Assembly (NCBI RefSeq): GCF_905220705.1
Contig: NZ_CAJNAT010000016.1
Location: forward strand, 62,001 to 126,000
From: Paraburkholderia domus
GTDB taxonomy: Bacteria > Pseudomonadota > Gammaproteobacteria > Burkholderiales > Burkholderiaceae
Length of the DNA: 64,000 bases
Direction: 5' to 3'
This document shows, piece after piece, positions 8,578 through 17,820 of the stretch (position 1 is the stretch's first letter; the number at the start of each line of letters is the position of its first letter). The notes below the pieces were generated by a model. It saw only the letters and a list, made by a program, of their open reading frames with translations. It did not search any database and had not been told where the DNA came from. Both the position numbers and the translations under genes were made by a program.

Positions 8578-9960
8578 ATGCAAACGCACAAGCGGCGTGT
8601 GAAGACGCGCCACATCATCCTGGCCGTCATGTGCCTGATGTATTTCATCTCGTACATCGACCGTGTGAATATTGCCGTGGCCGGCCCTATCATCCGGCAC
8701 GAAATGGGGCTGACGACGGTCCAGCTCGGCCTCGTGTTCTCGGCCTTCGCTTATCCGTACGCGTTCATGCAGGTCATCGGCGGCTGGCTGTCGGACAAGT
8801 ACGGACCGAAGCTGGTGCTGACGGTGTTGTCGTTGATCTGGGGGGTGGCGACGCTCGCCACCGGATTCGCCGGCAGTGTGGCAATGCTCGTCGCGCTGCG
8901 GTTCGCGCTGGGAATCGGCGAGGGCGGTGCATTCCCGACGGCGACGCGCGCATTTACCTATTGGATGCCGGTGGCGGAGCGTGGTTTCGCTCAAGGCATC
9001 ACGCATAGCTTCGCCCGCCTCGGCGGCGCGGTCACACCGCCGCTCGTGCTCGCCGTAGTGGTGGCGGGCGGCTGGCGCGACGCGTTCATTCTGCTCGGCG
9101 TGGCGAGTCTCGCGTGGACGGTGCTGTACCTCTGCGTCTTTACGAATTCGCCGGAACAGAACCGTCGCGTGACGCCTGAGGAAACGGCCGAGATCGGTTA
9201 TCGCGCCGGCGACTGCGAACGCGCCAAGCGCGCGGCCACGCCGTGGCGCAAACTGATCCGTCGTATGTGGCTCGTGACGTTCGTCGACTTCTGTTACGGC
9301 TGGCTGCTGTGGGTCTATCTGACCTGGCTGCCTTCGTACCTGAAGGAGGCTCGTGGCTTCGATCTCAAACAACTGGCGCTGTTCACGGCGTTGCCGTTGC
9401 TCGCGGGCGTGATCGGCGATACCCTGGGCGGCGTCGTCTCCGATAAGCTCTACAAGCGCACCGGCCGGCTGCGCTTTGCGCGCTGTGTCGTGCTGGTGGT
9501 GGGCATGGGCGGCTCGCTCGTGTTCCTGCTGCCGATGGTGTCCGCGACCAATCCGCTGATGGCGGTGTTGTTCCTGTCGGCGTCGTTCTTCTTTCTGGAG
9601 ATCACGAACCCGGTGTTGTGGACCTTGCCGCTCGATATCGGCGGTCGCTACGCCGGCACGGCGGGCGGCATGATGAACACGGGCTTCGGTGTCGCCGGCA
9701 TGATATCGCCCGTGGTGTTCGGCTATCTGATCGAGACAACGGGCAGTTATAACGTGCCGTTCACGATTTCCGCATGTTTGCTAGGGGTGGGGATTGTGGC
9801 CGCGCTTTTCATCGATCCGGCCAAGACGGTCGAAGCCGACGAGGAGCGCGAGCGGCTCGAAGGCAGGCAACTGGACGGCATGCCCGGGTTAATTCCGGCG
9901 AGCGCCGCGGTGCGGCTGGAGCGGCACCATCTGCGCCGTCCGCTGCGCTGGCGCAGATAA
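8578..9960 (+). CDS. sauU: MFS transporter, probable sulfoacetate importer
   Basis: A 460-residue major facilitator of the anion:cation symporter type, with the family N-terminus RHIILAVMCLMYFISYIDRV and a G-rich signature DKYGPKLVLTV in the first cytoplasmic loop. About 12 membrane segments can be traced. ATG at 8578 follows CAGGAGACAGC. It is third in the sauSTU order, 124 bases after sauT, so probably in the same operon. In C. necator the SauU protein is the proposed sulfoacetate uptake system. Related carriers take up hexuronates, phthalate or tartrate, so the substrate is inferred from context. Confidence 0.8.
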   Translation: MQTHKRRVKTRHIILAVMCLMYFISYIDRVNIAVAGPIIRHEMGLTTVQLGLVFSAFAYPYAFMQVIGGWLSDKYGPKLVLTVLSLIWGVATLATGFAGSVAMLVALRFALGIGEGGAFPTATRAFTYWMPVAERGFAQGITHSFARLGGAVTPPLVLAVVVAGGWRDAFILLGVASLAWTVLYLCVFTNSPEQNRRVTPEETAEIGYRAGDCERAKRAATPWRKLIRRMWLVTFVDFCYGWLLWVYLTWLPSYLKEARGFDLKQLALFTALPLLAGVIGDTLGGVVSDKLYKRTGRLRFARCVVLVVGMGGSLVFLLPMVSATNPLMAVLFLSASFFFLEITNPVLWTLPLDIGGRYAGTAGGMMNTGFGVAGMISPVVFGYLIETTGSYNVPFTISACLLGVGIVAALFIDPAKTVEADEERERLEGRQLDGMPGLIPASAAVRLERHHLRRPLRWRR

Positions 9961-9970
9961 GGCGTGCTTA

Positions 9971-10007
9971 GGCGAGTGGGCGGACGGCAGGCGCCCGCTC
10001 ACTCGCC
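9971..10007. terminator. Hairpin between convergent sauU and the dehydrogenase gene
   Basis: GGCGAGTG (9971-9978) pairs with CACTCGCC (10000-10007), with further GC pairing inside. It lies in the 69-bp space between two convergent genes. There is no T-tract, so it would be a weak or bidirectional terminator at best. Confidence 0.4.
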
Positions 10008-10029
10008 AACGCTCGCTAATCGGTACGCG

Positions 10030-10947
10030 CTAGGCAGCACGCGTGAGCTTGCGCAGACGCCAGATGAGACTCGAGGTGTCGTAGCGGTTGCCGCCCAGCG
10101 CCTGAACGTCGCCATAGAACTGATCGACAAGCGCGGTGACCGGCAGCGACACGCCGACGCGCTTCGCTTCGTCGAGACAGAAACCGAGATCCTTGCGCAT
10201 CCAATCGACGGCGAAGCCGTAATCGAACTTGCCTTCGATCATTGTCTTGCCGCGGTTTTCCATCTGCCAGCTAGTCGCCGCGCCCTTGCCGATCACCTCG
10301 AGGACGCGGGCCATGTCGAGGCCTGCGTTCTCGCCGAAATGGATGGCTTCGGACAGACCCTGCACGATGCCGGCGACACAAATCTGATTGACCATTTTGG
10401 CCAGTTGGCCGGCGCCGGTCGCGCCGATTAGCGTGACGGCGGCCGCGTAATGGTGGAGCGTCGCTGCAGCACGGTCGAACGCCGCTGCGTCGCCGCCGCA
10501 CATGATCGTCAGCTTGCCGTTTTGTGCCCCTGACTGGCCGCCGGAGACCGGCGCGTCGATGAAATGCAAACCTTGCGTGCCCGCGATGTCCGCGAGTTCC
10601 CGCGCGACGTTAGCCGAGGTGGTGGTGTGATCGACGAAGGGCGTGCCACGTGCCATGCCCGCGAACGCGCCCTGGTCGCCGAGGGTGATGCTGCGCAGAT
10701 CGTCGTCGTTGCCTACGCATGCCAGCACCAGCTCGGCACCGTCCACGGCCTCGCGTGGCGTGCTCGCAGCGCGTCCGCCGTACTCAGTGACCCATTGCTC
10801 CGCTTTTTGCGCGGTACGGTTGTAAACCGTCACGTCGAGGCCCGCTTTTGCCAGGTGCCCGGCCATCGGATAACCCATGACGCCGAGGCCGAGAAACGCG
10901 ACGCGGCGCACGGCATTGCTCGAGGAGGGGGCTGATGGATGGTTCAT
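10030..10947 (-). CDS. 3-hydroxyisobutyrate dehydrogenase family oxidoreductase
   Basis: A 305-residue NAD(P)-dependent beta-hydroxyacid dehydrogenase (3-hydroxyisobutyrate dehydrogenase / tartronate semialdehyde reductase family). The dinucleotide motif GLGVMGYPMAGHLAKAG is at about residues 19-36, the substrate-binding signature DAPVSGGQSGA at 131-141, and the catalytic lysine at about 184 in GAGQLAKMVNQ. ATG at 10947 follows GAGGAAC. It stands alone, convergent with sauU, with the Lrp gene behind it on the same strand at 11025. Substrate is unknown; candidates are 3-hydroxyisobutyrate, tartronate semialdehyde or a 3-carbon sulfonate such as sulfolactaldehyde, the last suggested only by the sulfonate neighbourhood. 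Confidence 0.85.
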   Translation of the reverse strand: MNHPSAPSSSNAVRRVAFLGLGVMGYPMAGHLAKAGLDVTVYNRTAQKAEQWVTEYGGRAASTPREAVDGAELVLACVGNDDDLRSITLGDQGAFAGMARGTPFVDHTTTSANVARELADIAGTQGLHFIDAPVSGGQSGAQNGKLTIMCGGDAAAFDRAAATLHHYAAAVTLIGATGAGQLAKMVNQICVAGIVQGLSEAIHFGENAGLDMARVLEVIGKGAATSWQMENRGKTMIEGKFDYGFAVDWMRKDLGFCLDEAKRVGVSLPVTALVDQFYGDVQALGGNRYDTSSLIWRLRKLTRAA

Positions 10948-11024
10948 TGGGGTTCCTCAGTGCGGGGGAAGTGTGGGGAAATCCATTATGTCAGCGATGC
11001 CTGCGTGGTGCGAAGCGTCACTCG

Positions 11025-11498
11025 TCACTCGTCGCGAGTGCGTAGAGGCAGCGCAGTTTTGTACTCGACGCGACGCAGCGCGACTGACGTGTGAATGTCG
11101 CGTACGCCGTCGACCTTCGTGAGTTTGGTCATGACGAAGCGCTCGATTCCGGCGATGTCGGCCGCGACGACTCGAAGCATGTAGTCGAAGGCGCCGGTCA
11201 TCAGATAACACTCCATCACTTCCTCGAAGTTGGCGATGGCGCGCTCGAATGCCGCGAGCCGTGTCTCGTTCTTCTTCTCGATTGCCACGGACACGTAGGC
11301 GTTGACGGGAAAGCCCGCCTTTTCCTGATCCAGCAGCGTGACGTATTGGGTGATGACGCCGGACTCTTCGAGCATCCGGATGCGCCGGTAAAACGGCGAC
11401 AGTGAAAGACCCAGCGACTCCGCGAGGTCGGCTGCTTTCGTATGGGCATCGCGCTGCAGTGCGCGCAGGATCGCCACATCGGTACGGTCAAACTTCAT
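11025..11498 (-). CDS. Lrp/AsnC-family transcriptional regulator
   Basis: A 157-residue Lrp/AsnC protein: HTH at about residues 5-50 (DLAESLGLSLSPFYRRIRML), then the RAM ligand domain. It is divergent from the oxidoreductase operon at 11642, the usual position for a local amino-acid sensor. ATG at 11498. Likely ligands are leucine, phenylalanine or another amino acid feeding that operon. The intergenic region holds a 10-bp inverted repeat fitting an Lrp dimer site. Confidence 0.88.
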   Translation of the reverse strand: MKFDRTDVAILRALQRDAHTKAADLAESLGLSLSPFYRRIRMLEESGVITQYVTLLDQEKAGFPVNAYVSVAIEKKNETRLAAFERAIANFEEVMECYLMTGAFDYMLRVVAADIAGIERFVMTKLTKVDGVRDIHTSVALRRVEYKTALPLRTRDE

Positions 11499-11539
11499 TG
11501 GCTAATTTTCCCTGAGAAGGGTCGGAAACTGGCGTAGTT

Positions 11540-11575
11540 TGCCAAACTGGAGAAATTTTGCGGCTCAGTTTGGCA
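11540..11575. promoter_or_regulatory. 10-bp inverted repeat, candidate Lrp-type operator
   Basis: TGCCAAACTG (11540-11549) and CAGTTTGGCA (11566-11575) are perfect inverted arms with a 16-bp spacer. A nested AGTTT-GCC-AAACT palindrome lies at 11536-11548. The element sits between the divergent Lrp gene and the oxidoreductase gene. Binding is inferred. Confidence 0.55.
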
Positions 11576-11641
11576 CGAATTTCCTCTATCGGCTACCTAA
11601 AATGGCTTGCATGCCACCCCTACGGGCAGAGGAGACAAACA

Positions 11642-14600
11642 ATGAATATGCGAGCAGTGGAGCTGGGGCGCCAGATCGACATGGAGTACGGTCTCGAGGA
11701 CCGTTACCGCCGGGAGAACGGAACCGTTTTCCTGACGGGCACCCAGGCGCTGGTGCGAATTCTGGTTGAACAGGCGCGTAGCGATCGCGCTGCCGGCGTC
11801 CATACCGGCGGCCTGGTGTCGGGCTACCGTGGCTCGCCGCTGGGTGGCTTCGACCAGGAACTGTGGCGCCAGAAGAAACTGCTCGCCGAGCACGCAATCC
11901 GCTTCGAACCGGGCTTGAATGAAGACCTGGGCGCCACCATGCTGTGGGGCGCGCAACAGGTCGACGCATTTCCGGGCAAGCGTGTCGAAGGCGTTTTCTC
12001 GATGTGGTACGGGAAAGGTCCAGGCGTCGATCGAACCGGGGATGTCTTCCGTAACGCGAACATCATAGGCACGTCGCGGCAGGGCGGTGTGCTCGCCGTC
12101 GCGGGTGATGACCACGCGGCACAATCGTCGATGTTCCCGCACCAGACGGACCACGTTTTCGAAGGCGCGATGATGCCGATCCTCTTTCCGGCATCGGTTG
12201 AGGAATATATCGAGTTCGGCCTGACGGGTTACGCGATGTCGCGTTTTTCGGGCCTGTGGGTCGCTTTCAAGGCGATCACCGAAACCGTTGAAAGCGGGCG
12301 CTCGATGGCCGTGCAGACGCATGGTGCCAGCGGGGTGCCCCGCTTCACGCAACCCGTCGACATCCACGTGCCGGACGGCCGTGGTTTCAACTACGACCCG
12401 AATCTTCGCTGGCCGGCCGAGCGCAGCGAACTTGAACGACGCGTACTCGACGAGCGGCTGCCTGCCGCACTCGCTTTCATGCGTGCGAACCCGGTCGATC
12501 GCACTTTGGTGCGGCCGCGCGGCGCACGGGTCGGTATCGTCACGGTGGGTAAAGCGCACGGTGATGTACTGGCGGCTTTCCAGGCTCTCGGACTATCGCC
12601 GAAGGAGCTCGAGCGCCTGGGCATTGGCGTCTATAAAGTCGGGATGATCTGGCCGCTTGAGGCTGAGGGCATGCGCGCATTTGCACGCGGCATGCAGGCC
12701 CTTGTCGTCGTCGAAGAGAAGCGCTCTTTCGTCGAGCGTCAGATCAAGGAAGCGCTGTTCAATGTGCGCGCGGACGAACGTCCCGCCGTGTTCGGCAAGG
12801 ATCTGGGCGAAGCAGGACCGCTGCTGCCCGCAGCGATGGAGTTCGCGCCGGAACAGGTGGCCGCCGCCCTCAAACTTTTCTTTGCCCACACCAAGGTTGA
12901 ACTCACGGCACTCGCTCCGCGCGTTGCGCCGGTTCAACGCAGCGGTTCGCGCGTCATCCCGCTTACGGCCAGCAAGGATGAGCAGCCGCTGACCCGCAAG
13001 CCGTTTTTCTGTGCAGGCTGTCCGCACAATACGTCGACTAAATTGCCCGACGGCTCTTACGCGGCGGCCGGCATTGGTTGCCACATCATGGCCTTGGGCG
13101 AAGCAGGCGATACCGCCACGTTCTGTCAGATGGGCGGGGAGGGCGTGCAGTGGATCGGCATGTCCACCTTCATGGATATGCCGCACATGTTCGTCAATCT
13201 TGGGGACGGCACCTATCAGCACTCAGGGAGCCTCGCGATTCGCCAGTCCGTTGCGGCGAAATCGAACGTCACCTACAAGATTCTCTTTAACGACGCGGTA
13301 GCGATGACCGGTGGCCAGCCCACCGAAGGCAGTCTCACCGTTCAGCGCGTGGTGGCCCAGGTGATCGCAGAGGGCGTGGCCAAAGTGGTTGTCGTCTCCG
13401 ACGAACCCGAAAAGTATGCCGGCCCACTGAGCCTGCCGGCCAACGTCGACATTCAACATCGGGATGACCTCGATGCACTCCAGCGAACGTTGCGTGCGGC
13501 CAAAGGCGTCTCGGTCATTGTGTACGACCAGACCTGTGCGGCCGAGAAGCGCCGTCGGCGTAAGCGCGGCAAGCTGATCGACCCGCCCCGGCGCGTGGTG
13601 ATCAACCCGGCCGTTTGTGAAGGCTGCGGCGACTGCTCGGTGCAATCGAATTGCATCGCGATCGAACCGCTCGAGACTGAACTGGGTCGTAAGCGCGCCG
13701 TCAATCAGTCGAGCTGCAACAAGGACACGTCGTGCCTCAAAGGGTTTTGTCCCAGCTTCGTGACGGTGGAAGGGCTGCAGCCTAAACAGCCGGATCAGAA
13801 GCGCATTGGCGCCATCGAAGCCGAATGGCGCGCGAAACTTCCCGCGCCCGCGGCTGTGCCAGCGGATGTGGAGGCACATGCCAACATCGTCGTCACCGGC
13901 ATCGGCGGCACGGGCGTCGTCACGATCGGTGCGATTCTGGCGATGGCCGCTCATCTGGAAGGCAAAGGGGCATCCACGCTGGATTTCACGGGTCTCGCGC
14001 AGAAGAACGGTGCGGTGATCAGTCATGTACAGATTGCGGCCAGCCGCACACAGATCGTGACGTCACGCATCGGCGCGCACGCCGCGAATGTTCTGCTCGG
14101 CTGCGATGCGGTGGTCGCGGCGTCAGCGGGCGCGCTTTCACGGGTCGCTTCGGGTGTAACGCGGGCAGTCGTGAATGAACGGATTACGCCGACGTCGGAC
14201 TTTGTGCGCGATGGCGATTTGCCGGTTAGCAAAGCGATTCATCAGCGCGCGATCGAAGGTGCGATCGGTACGGGTTCATCCGTGTTCTGGGACGGCTCCG
14301 GTGCAGCAGAGATCCTGTTCGGCGATGCGATTGCATCGAACATGATGATGGTGGGGTACGCGTATCAACGAGGCCTGATTCCGCTTTCGGAAGCGGCGAT
14401 CGGGCGGGCCATCGAGCTGAACGGGACGGCCGTGAAGATGAACGAGCGCGCCTTCTTCTGGGGGCGGCTGCTGGCTCACGACGCGACGGTGATCGAGCGG
14501 GTTACCGGCGCGGCTGCGGCCGCGCCCGGCGAGTTCGAACTTGAGCGTTTCGTCGCCGATCGCGTGCGTGATCTCGAGCTTTACCAGAACGCCGCATATG

Positions 14601-15181
14601 GCCGCCGCTTCATGGCGCTTGTCGATCGCGTGCAGCAAGCAGAGCAGCGCGTTTCTGGCGCTGCCGGCGAACTCACGGAAGCGGTAGCACGCAACTACTT
14701 CAAGGTGCTCGCATACAAGGACGAGTACGAGGTCGCCCGGCTTCATACCGACGGCAGTTTCGGCACCTACCTGTCGAGTGCCTTTGACGGCAGCGGCAAA
14801 CAAACCTTCCACATGGCGCCGCCGCTTCTGACGCGTCGCGACCCTCGCACCGGCCGTAGAAACAAGATTGCGCTTCGTGGCGCATGGCTCACACCGCTTC
14901 TGCGCGTGTTGAAGCATGGCAAGGTTTTGCGTGGCACGCCTCTCGACCTGTTCGGTCGTCAGCCGGACCGCGTCATCGAACGCGCGTTGATTGGCGAATT
15001 CGAGGAAGACGTCAACCTGGCTGTTCAAAGTCTGACACCCGGGACGATTGAGGCGGCGGTTGCGCTGCTGCGCGTTCCGTCGTCGATTCGCGGCTTCGGT
15101 GTCGTCAAGGAGCGGAATTACGCCAATACCCAGCCGGTGCGTCAGCGTTATCGCGCGATGTTGCTGGCGAGCGGCCGGTAG
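11642..15181 (+). CDS. Fused indolepyruvate (2-oxoacid):ferredoxin oxidoreductase
   Basis: A 1179-residue fusion of the alpha and beta parts of indolepyruvate:ferredoxin oxidoreductase (IorA-IorB type), which converts aryl or branched 2-oxoacids to acyl-CoA with reduction of ferredoxin. The N-terminal half holds the pyrimidine-binding domain (GGLVSGYRGSPLGGFDQEL). The TPP domain carries FFCAGCPHNTSTKLPDG. A cysteine-rich Fe-S segment follows (CEGCGDCSVQSNC, then SCNKDTSCLKGFCP), and the gamma domain begins near VTGIGGTGVVTIGAILAM. ATG at 11642 follows GAGGAG; the 28-codon upstream extension has no ribosome-binding site. The next gene is an amino-acid dehydrogenase that could make its oxoacid substrate. 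The exact oxoacid is not determinable. Confidence 0.9.
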   Translation: MNMRAVELGRQIDMEYGLEDRYRRENGTVFLTGTQALVRILVEQARSDRAAGVHTGGLVSGYRGSPLGGFDQELWRQKKLLAEHAIRFEPGLNEDLGATMLWGAQQVDAFPGKRVEGVFSMWYGKGPGVDRTGDVFRNANIIGTSRQGGVLAVAGDDHAAQSSMFPHQTDHVFEGAMMPILFPASVEEYIEFGLTGYAMSRFSGLWVAFKAITETVESGRSMAVQTHGASGVPRFTQPVDIHVPDGRGFNYDPNLRWPAERSELERRVLDERLPAALAFMRANPVDRTLVRPRGARVGIVTVGKAHGDVLAAFQALGLSPKELERLGIGVYKVGMIWPLEAEGMRAFARGMQALVVVEEKRSFVERQIKEALFNVRADERPAVFGKDLGEAGPLLPAAMEFAPEQVAAALKLFFAHTKVELTALAPRVAPVQRSGSRVIPLTASKDEQPLTRKPFFCAGCPHNTSTKLPDGSYAAAGIGCHIMALGEAGDTATFCQMGGEGVQWIGMSTFMDMPHMFVNLGDGTYQHSGSLAIRQSVAAKSNVTYKILFNDAVAMTGGQPTEGSLTVQRVVAQVIAEGVAKVVVVSDEPEKYAGPLSLPANVDIQHRDDLDALQRTLRAAKGVSVIVYDQTCAAEKRRRRKRGKLIDPPRRVVINPAVCEGCGDCSVQSNCIAIEPLETELGRKRAVNQSSCNKDTSCLKGFCPSFVTVEGLQPKQPDQKRIGAIEAEWRAKLPAPAAVPADVEAHANIVVTGIGGTGVVTIGAILAMAAHLEGKGASTLDFTGLAQKNGAVISHVQIAASRTQIVTSRIGAHAANVLLGCDAVVAASAGALSRVASGVTRAVVNERITPTSDFVRDGDLPVSKAIHQRAIEGAIGTGSSVFWDGSGAAEILFGDAIASNMMMVGYAYQRGLIPLSEAAIGRAIELNGTAVKMNERAFFWGRLLAHDATVIERVTGAAAAAPGEFELERFVADRVRDLELYQNAAYGRRFMALVDRVQQAEQRVSGAAGELTEAVARNYFKVLAYKDEYEVARLHTDGSFGTYLSSAFDGSGKQTFHMAPPLLTRRDPRTGRRNKIALRGAWLTPLLRVLKHGKVLRGTPLDLFGRQPDRVIERALIGEFEEDVNLAVQSLTPGTIEAAVALLRVPSSIRGFGVVKERNYANTQPVRQRYRAMLLASGR

Positions 15182-15235
15182 CGAGCCACTGATTGCTGAA
15201 TCAACCAACCACCTAACCCTCATTTGAGTTATTCC

Positions 15236-16321
15236 ATGAACGCAAAAGTTGACGCGCAAAATCTTAATGCTGTTTCACGCCTGTTCGAGCTCGACGGTGA
15301 GCCGCCGCACGAGAAGGTCCTGTTCGTGTCGGATCCGAAAACTTCACTGAGGGCAATCATCGCCGTACACAATACGACGCGAGGGCCTGGGTTTGGCGGC
15401 TGCCGTATGTGGCAATACGCGAGCGATGAGGAAGCGCTTCGGGATGCGCTGCGTCTTTCGCATGGGATGAGCCTCAAGAACGCCATGGCCGATCTGCCAT
15501 ACGGCGGCGGCAAGTCCGTCATTATTCGTGGCGACCGGCAGCTGAATCGCAAGGAACTCTTCGAGGCGTTCGGCCGCGCGGTGCATTCACTCGACGGTCA
15601 ATACATTGCGGGCGAAGATGTCGGAACGACCGTGGACGACCTGCTGGCCGTCAGGAGTGTGACGCCCTATGCAAGCGGTATTCCGCGCGACGGGGGATTC
15701 GGTGGCAATCCCTCACCGAAGACCGCTCTCGGGGTGTATGTGGCCATTGAAAGGGCAGCCAACGTCCTGCTCGGTGCGGCGTCGCTCGACGGCGTGACGG
15801 TGGCGGTGCAGGGGCTGGGCTCCGTCGGTTGGAATCTTGCCGAGCGCCTGCATGCCGCCGGCTGCAAGCTCATTGTGGCGGACATCGACGCTTCGAGGGT
15901 CGCTGCAGCGCAGACCCGTTTCGGGGCGCAGATCGTCGATGTGAATGAGATCGTGACGCAGCAGGCCGATGTGTTTGCTCCCTGCGCGCTTGGTGCCGTG
16001 CTCAACGTGTCCACCATCGCGGAGATGCGCTGCAAGATCGTAGCCGGCGCCGCGAATAACCAGCTGGCGATGACCGAAGACGCGCAACGCTTGCATCAAA
16101 GGGGCATCGCGTATTTGCCGGATTACGTCGTGAACGCTGGCGGTATCATCAGTTGCGTGCGCGAGTATGAAGGTAATGGAGACGATGCGGCAGTCGACGC
16201 TGAGGTGATTCGAATTGCCGACCGTATCGCAGATCTGATGGAGGAAGCTGGCGCCGAGGGTAAGTCAGTGGCTGATGTGGCCTATCAGCATGCCCGCCGG
16301 AAGATCGGTGCTCCCGTCTAA
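15236..16321 (+). CDS. Leu/Phe/Val dehydrogenase (Glu dehydrogenase superfamily)
   Basis: A 361-residue NAD-dependent amino-acid dehydrogenase that oxidatively deaminates leucine, valine or phenylalanine to the 2-oxoacid. Visible are the catalytic-lysine region LPYGGGKSVI, the second active-site segment GEDVGTTVDDL, and the Rossmann motif QGLGSVGWNLAERL. ATG at 15236; a TTG four codons upstream is less likely. It lies 54 bases after the oxidoreductase gene and is probably cotranscribed. Together they would take an amino acid to an acyl-CoA in two steps. The length is typical of bacterial leucine dehydrogenases. Confidence 0.88.
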   Translation: MNAKVDAQNLNAVSRLFELDGEPPHEKVLFVSDPKTSLRAIIAVHNTTRGPGFGGCRMWQYASDEEALRDALRLSHGMSLKNAMADLPYGGGKSVIIRGDRQLNRKELFEAFGRAVHSLDGQYIAGEDVGTTVDDLLAVRSVTPYASGIPRDGGFGGNPSPKTALGVYVAIERAANVLLGAASLDGVTVAVQGLGSVGWNLAERLHAAGCKLIVADIDASRVAAAQTRFGAQIVDVNEIVTQQADVFAPCALGAVLNVSTIAEMRCKIVAGAANNQLAMTEDAQRLHQRGIAYLPDYVVNAGGIISCVREYEGNGDDAAVDAEVIRIADRIADLMEEAGAEGKSVADVAYQHARRKIGAPV

Positions 16322-16336
16322 GCGGCAAGGTAACGT

Positions 16337-16371
16337 GCAGGGTGCCGCGGTGCCGCAATGCGACGCCCTGC
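16337..16371. terminator. Hairpin between convergent genes
   Basis: GCAGGGTG (16337-16344) pairs with CGCCCTGC (16364-16371), with one G-U pair, in the 69-bp space between two convergent genes. There is no clear T-tract. Confidence 0.3.
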
Positions 16372-16390
16372 GCGATGAACCGTCCTACTT

Positions 16391-17632
16391 CTAGAACCGC
16401 TCCACCCTGAACGGCCGCGTGTCCACCAGCGTCTCTTCAAGGGTCATCATCTCGGCGATCAGCCGGCCCGTGACCGGGCCCAGCGTCAGCCCGTGGTGCG
16501 CGTGGCCGAACGCGAACCACAAGTCCTCGTGATTTTTCGCGGGCCCGATGATCGGCATCATGTCGGGCGTGCAGGGGCGTCGCCCCATCCAGGGCTCGTC
16601 GTCGAGACGCGCGCCCAATGGAAACAGCGTGCGCGCAATCGGCTCGACTGCCGCGAGTTGCGTGGGCGTTTTAGGCGCATCGCAGTGCGCGATCTCCGCG
16701 CCTGTGGTCAAGCGGATGCCTTTTGCCATGGGCGCCAGCAGGTAGCCTTTCTCGACGTCCAGTACCGGATGATTCAGACGGGCCGCTGCCTGGGCGGCAT
16801 AGTGCATGTGGTACCCGCGTTTGACGGCGAGCGGCAAGTGATAACCGAGCCGCGAACTGACGCGGTCCGACCACGGCCCCAATGCGACCACCGCTGATGA
16901 AGCCGTGATCGTTCCCTCTTGCGTATCGACCGCCCAACCCTCACGAAACGAGTCTGCATCGCCGATGAAAAATCGTCCGCCGAGCGCTTCGAAATACTTC
17001 GCGTAGGCCGTGACGAGCGCGTTCGGGTCGCTCACGGAATCGGACGCCGTGTAGCGCAAGCCGCCGGCCAGGGTCTTGTCGAGATGGGGCTCGTGCTGTT
17101 GAAGGCGCGCGGCGTCGAGCGCTTCGAACTCGACGCCATACTCCCGATGCCACTGTTCAGCGAGCCGGGTTTCCGCGTCCCGTGCCTTGTCGGTGCGAAA
17201 CACCTTGATCCAGCCGGTGTGGCGCAATAACGCGCTCGCGCCGGCCGCGGCGGCCAGCGCGCGGTGCTCGTCCACGCAATGCTCGATCAGTGTCGCGTAC
17301 GACTTCGCGATAGCGGCGTGTTTTGCCGGATGAGAGTTGCGCCAGTATTGCCACAGGAACGGCGCTGTCTTGAGCATGGCATCGGCATGGTAGCGGACGT
17401 CCGGCGACTGGTTGCGCGCGTACCGAAGCAAGGTGCCGAGGTCGCGTGGAAACGCATAGGGATACACGCCCTCGCGCTGGATCAGCCCGGCGTTACCGAA
17501 CGACGTTTCGTTACCTGGCAGTTTGCGGTCGACTAGCGCGACGTTGCGGCCGCGTTTTTGCAGATGCACGGCAACGCATACGCCGACAATGCCCGCGCCG
17601 AGCACAACGGCATCGAATTTCATGGTGCTCAT
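16391..17632 (-). CDS. FAD-dependent amino-acid dehydrogenase (DadA/DAO family)
   Basis: A 413-residue FAD oxidoreductase of the D-amino-acid dehydrogenase type, which oxidises D-amino or secondary amino acids to oxoacids. The FAD motif VVLGAGIVGVCVAVHLQKRG is near the N-terminus, and the C-terminal signature GRRPCTPDMMPIIGP then GHAHHGLTLGPVTG is complete. ATG at 17632 follows AGGTGAG; an ATG three codons in is the alternative. Its first base overlaps by two bases the start of a divergent broken HTH gene, an arrangement in which the regulator would normally control it. Substrate is unknown. Confidence 0.85.
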   Translation of the reverse strand: MSTMKFDAVVLGAGIVGVCVAVHLQKRGRNVALVDRKLPGNETSFGNAGLIQREGVYPYAFPRDLGTLLRYARNQSPDVRYHADAMLKTAPFLWQYWRNSHPAKHAAIAKSYATLIEHCVDEHRALAAAAGASALLRHTGWIKVFRTDKARDAETRLAEQWHREYGVEFEALDAARLQQHEPHLDKTLAGGLRYTASDSVSDPNALVTAYAKYFEALGGRFFIGDADSFREGWAVDTQEGTITASSAVVALGPWSDRVSSRLGYHLPLAVKRGYHMHYAAQAAARLNHPVLDVEKGYLLAPMAKGIRLTTGAEIAHCDAPKTPTQLAAVEPIARTLFPLGARLDDEPWMGRRPCTPDMMPIIGPAKNHEDLWFAFGHAHHGLTLGPVTGRLIAEMMTLEETLVDTRPFRVERF

Positions 17633-17820
17633 GAACTCACCTGTTGTTGATAAAAGGCCAAGCGGCGTGAGTCATCATAGGCATTTTCGGCAGGCGCGCA
17701 AGGCGCGCGGGCTGACATTGACGGCATTATCGGCGCGTTCGGGCATTGCGGTGTCGATGATCTCCAAGGCCGAGCGCGGTGATATCGCGCTGACCTACGA
17801 CAAGGCCCCTGAGGCGTTAC
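17631..17820 (+). pseudogene. Remnant of an XRE-family (XRE-cupin type) regulator
   Basis: The reading frame from ATG 17631 gives MNSPVVDKRPSGVS, then a clear XRE helix-turn-helix: RQARKARGLTLTALSARSG followed by VSMISKAERGDIALTYDKA. In intact relatives the HTH continues into a linker and a C-terminal cupin domain; here homology stops at about 17805 and the frame continues to 18062 as unrecognisable sequence. The gene is divergent from, and overlaps by two bases, the FAD dehydrogenase start, so it was probably that gene's regulator before a deletion. A short functional DNA-binding peptide is possible but unlikely. The following stretch to 18209 holds no gene and contains the antC promoter region. 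Confidence 0.65.

Noticed and set aside
10030..10947. Assigning the dehydrogenase to sulfolactaldehyde or sulfolactate metabolism because of the sulfonate neighbours.
   Set aside because: Family features fit several substrates, the gene is on the opposite strand to sauSTU, and no residue points to a sulfonate ligand.
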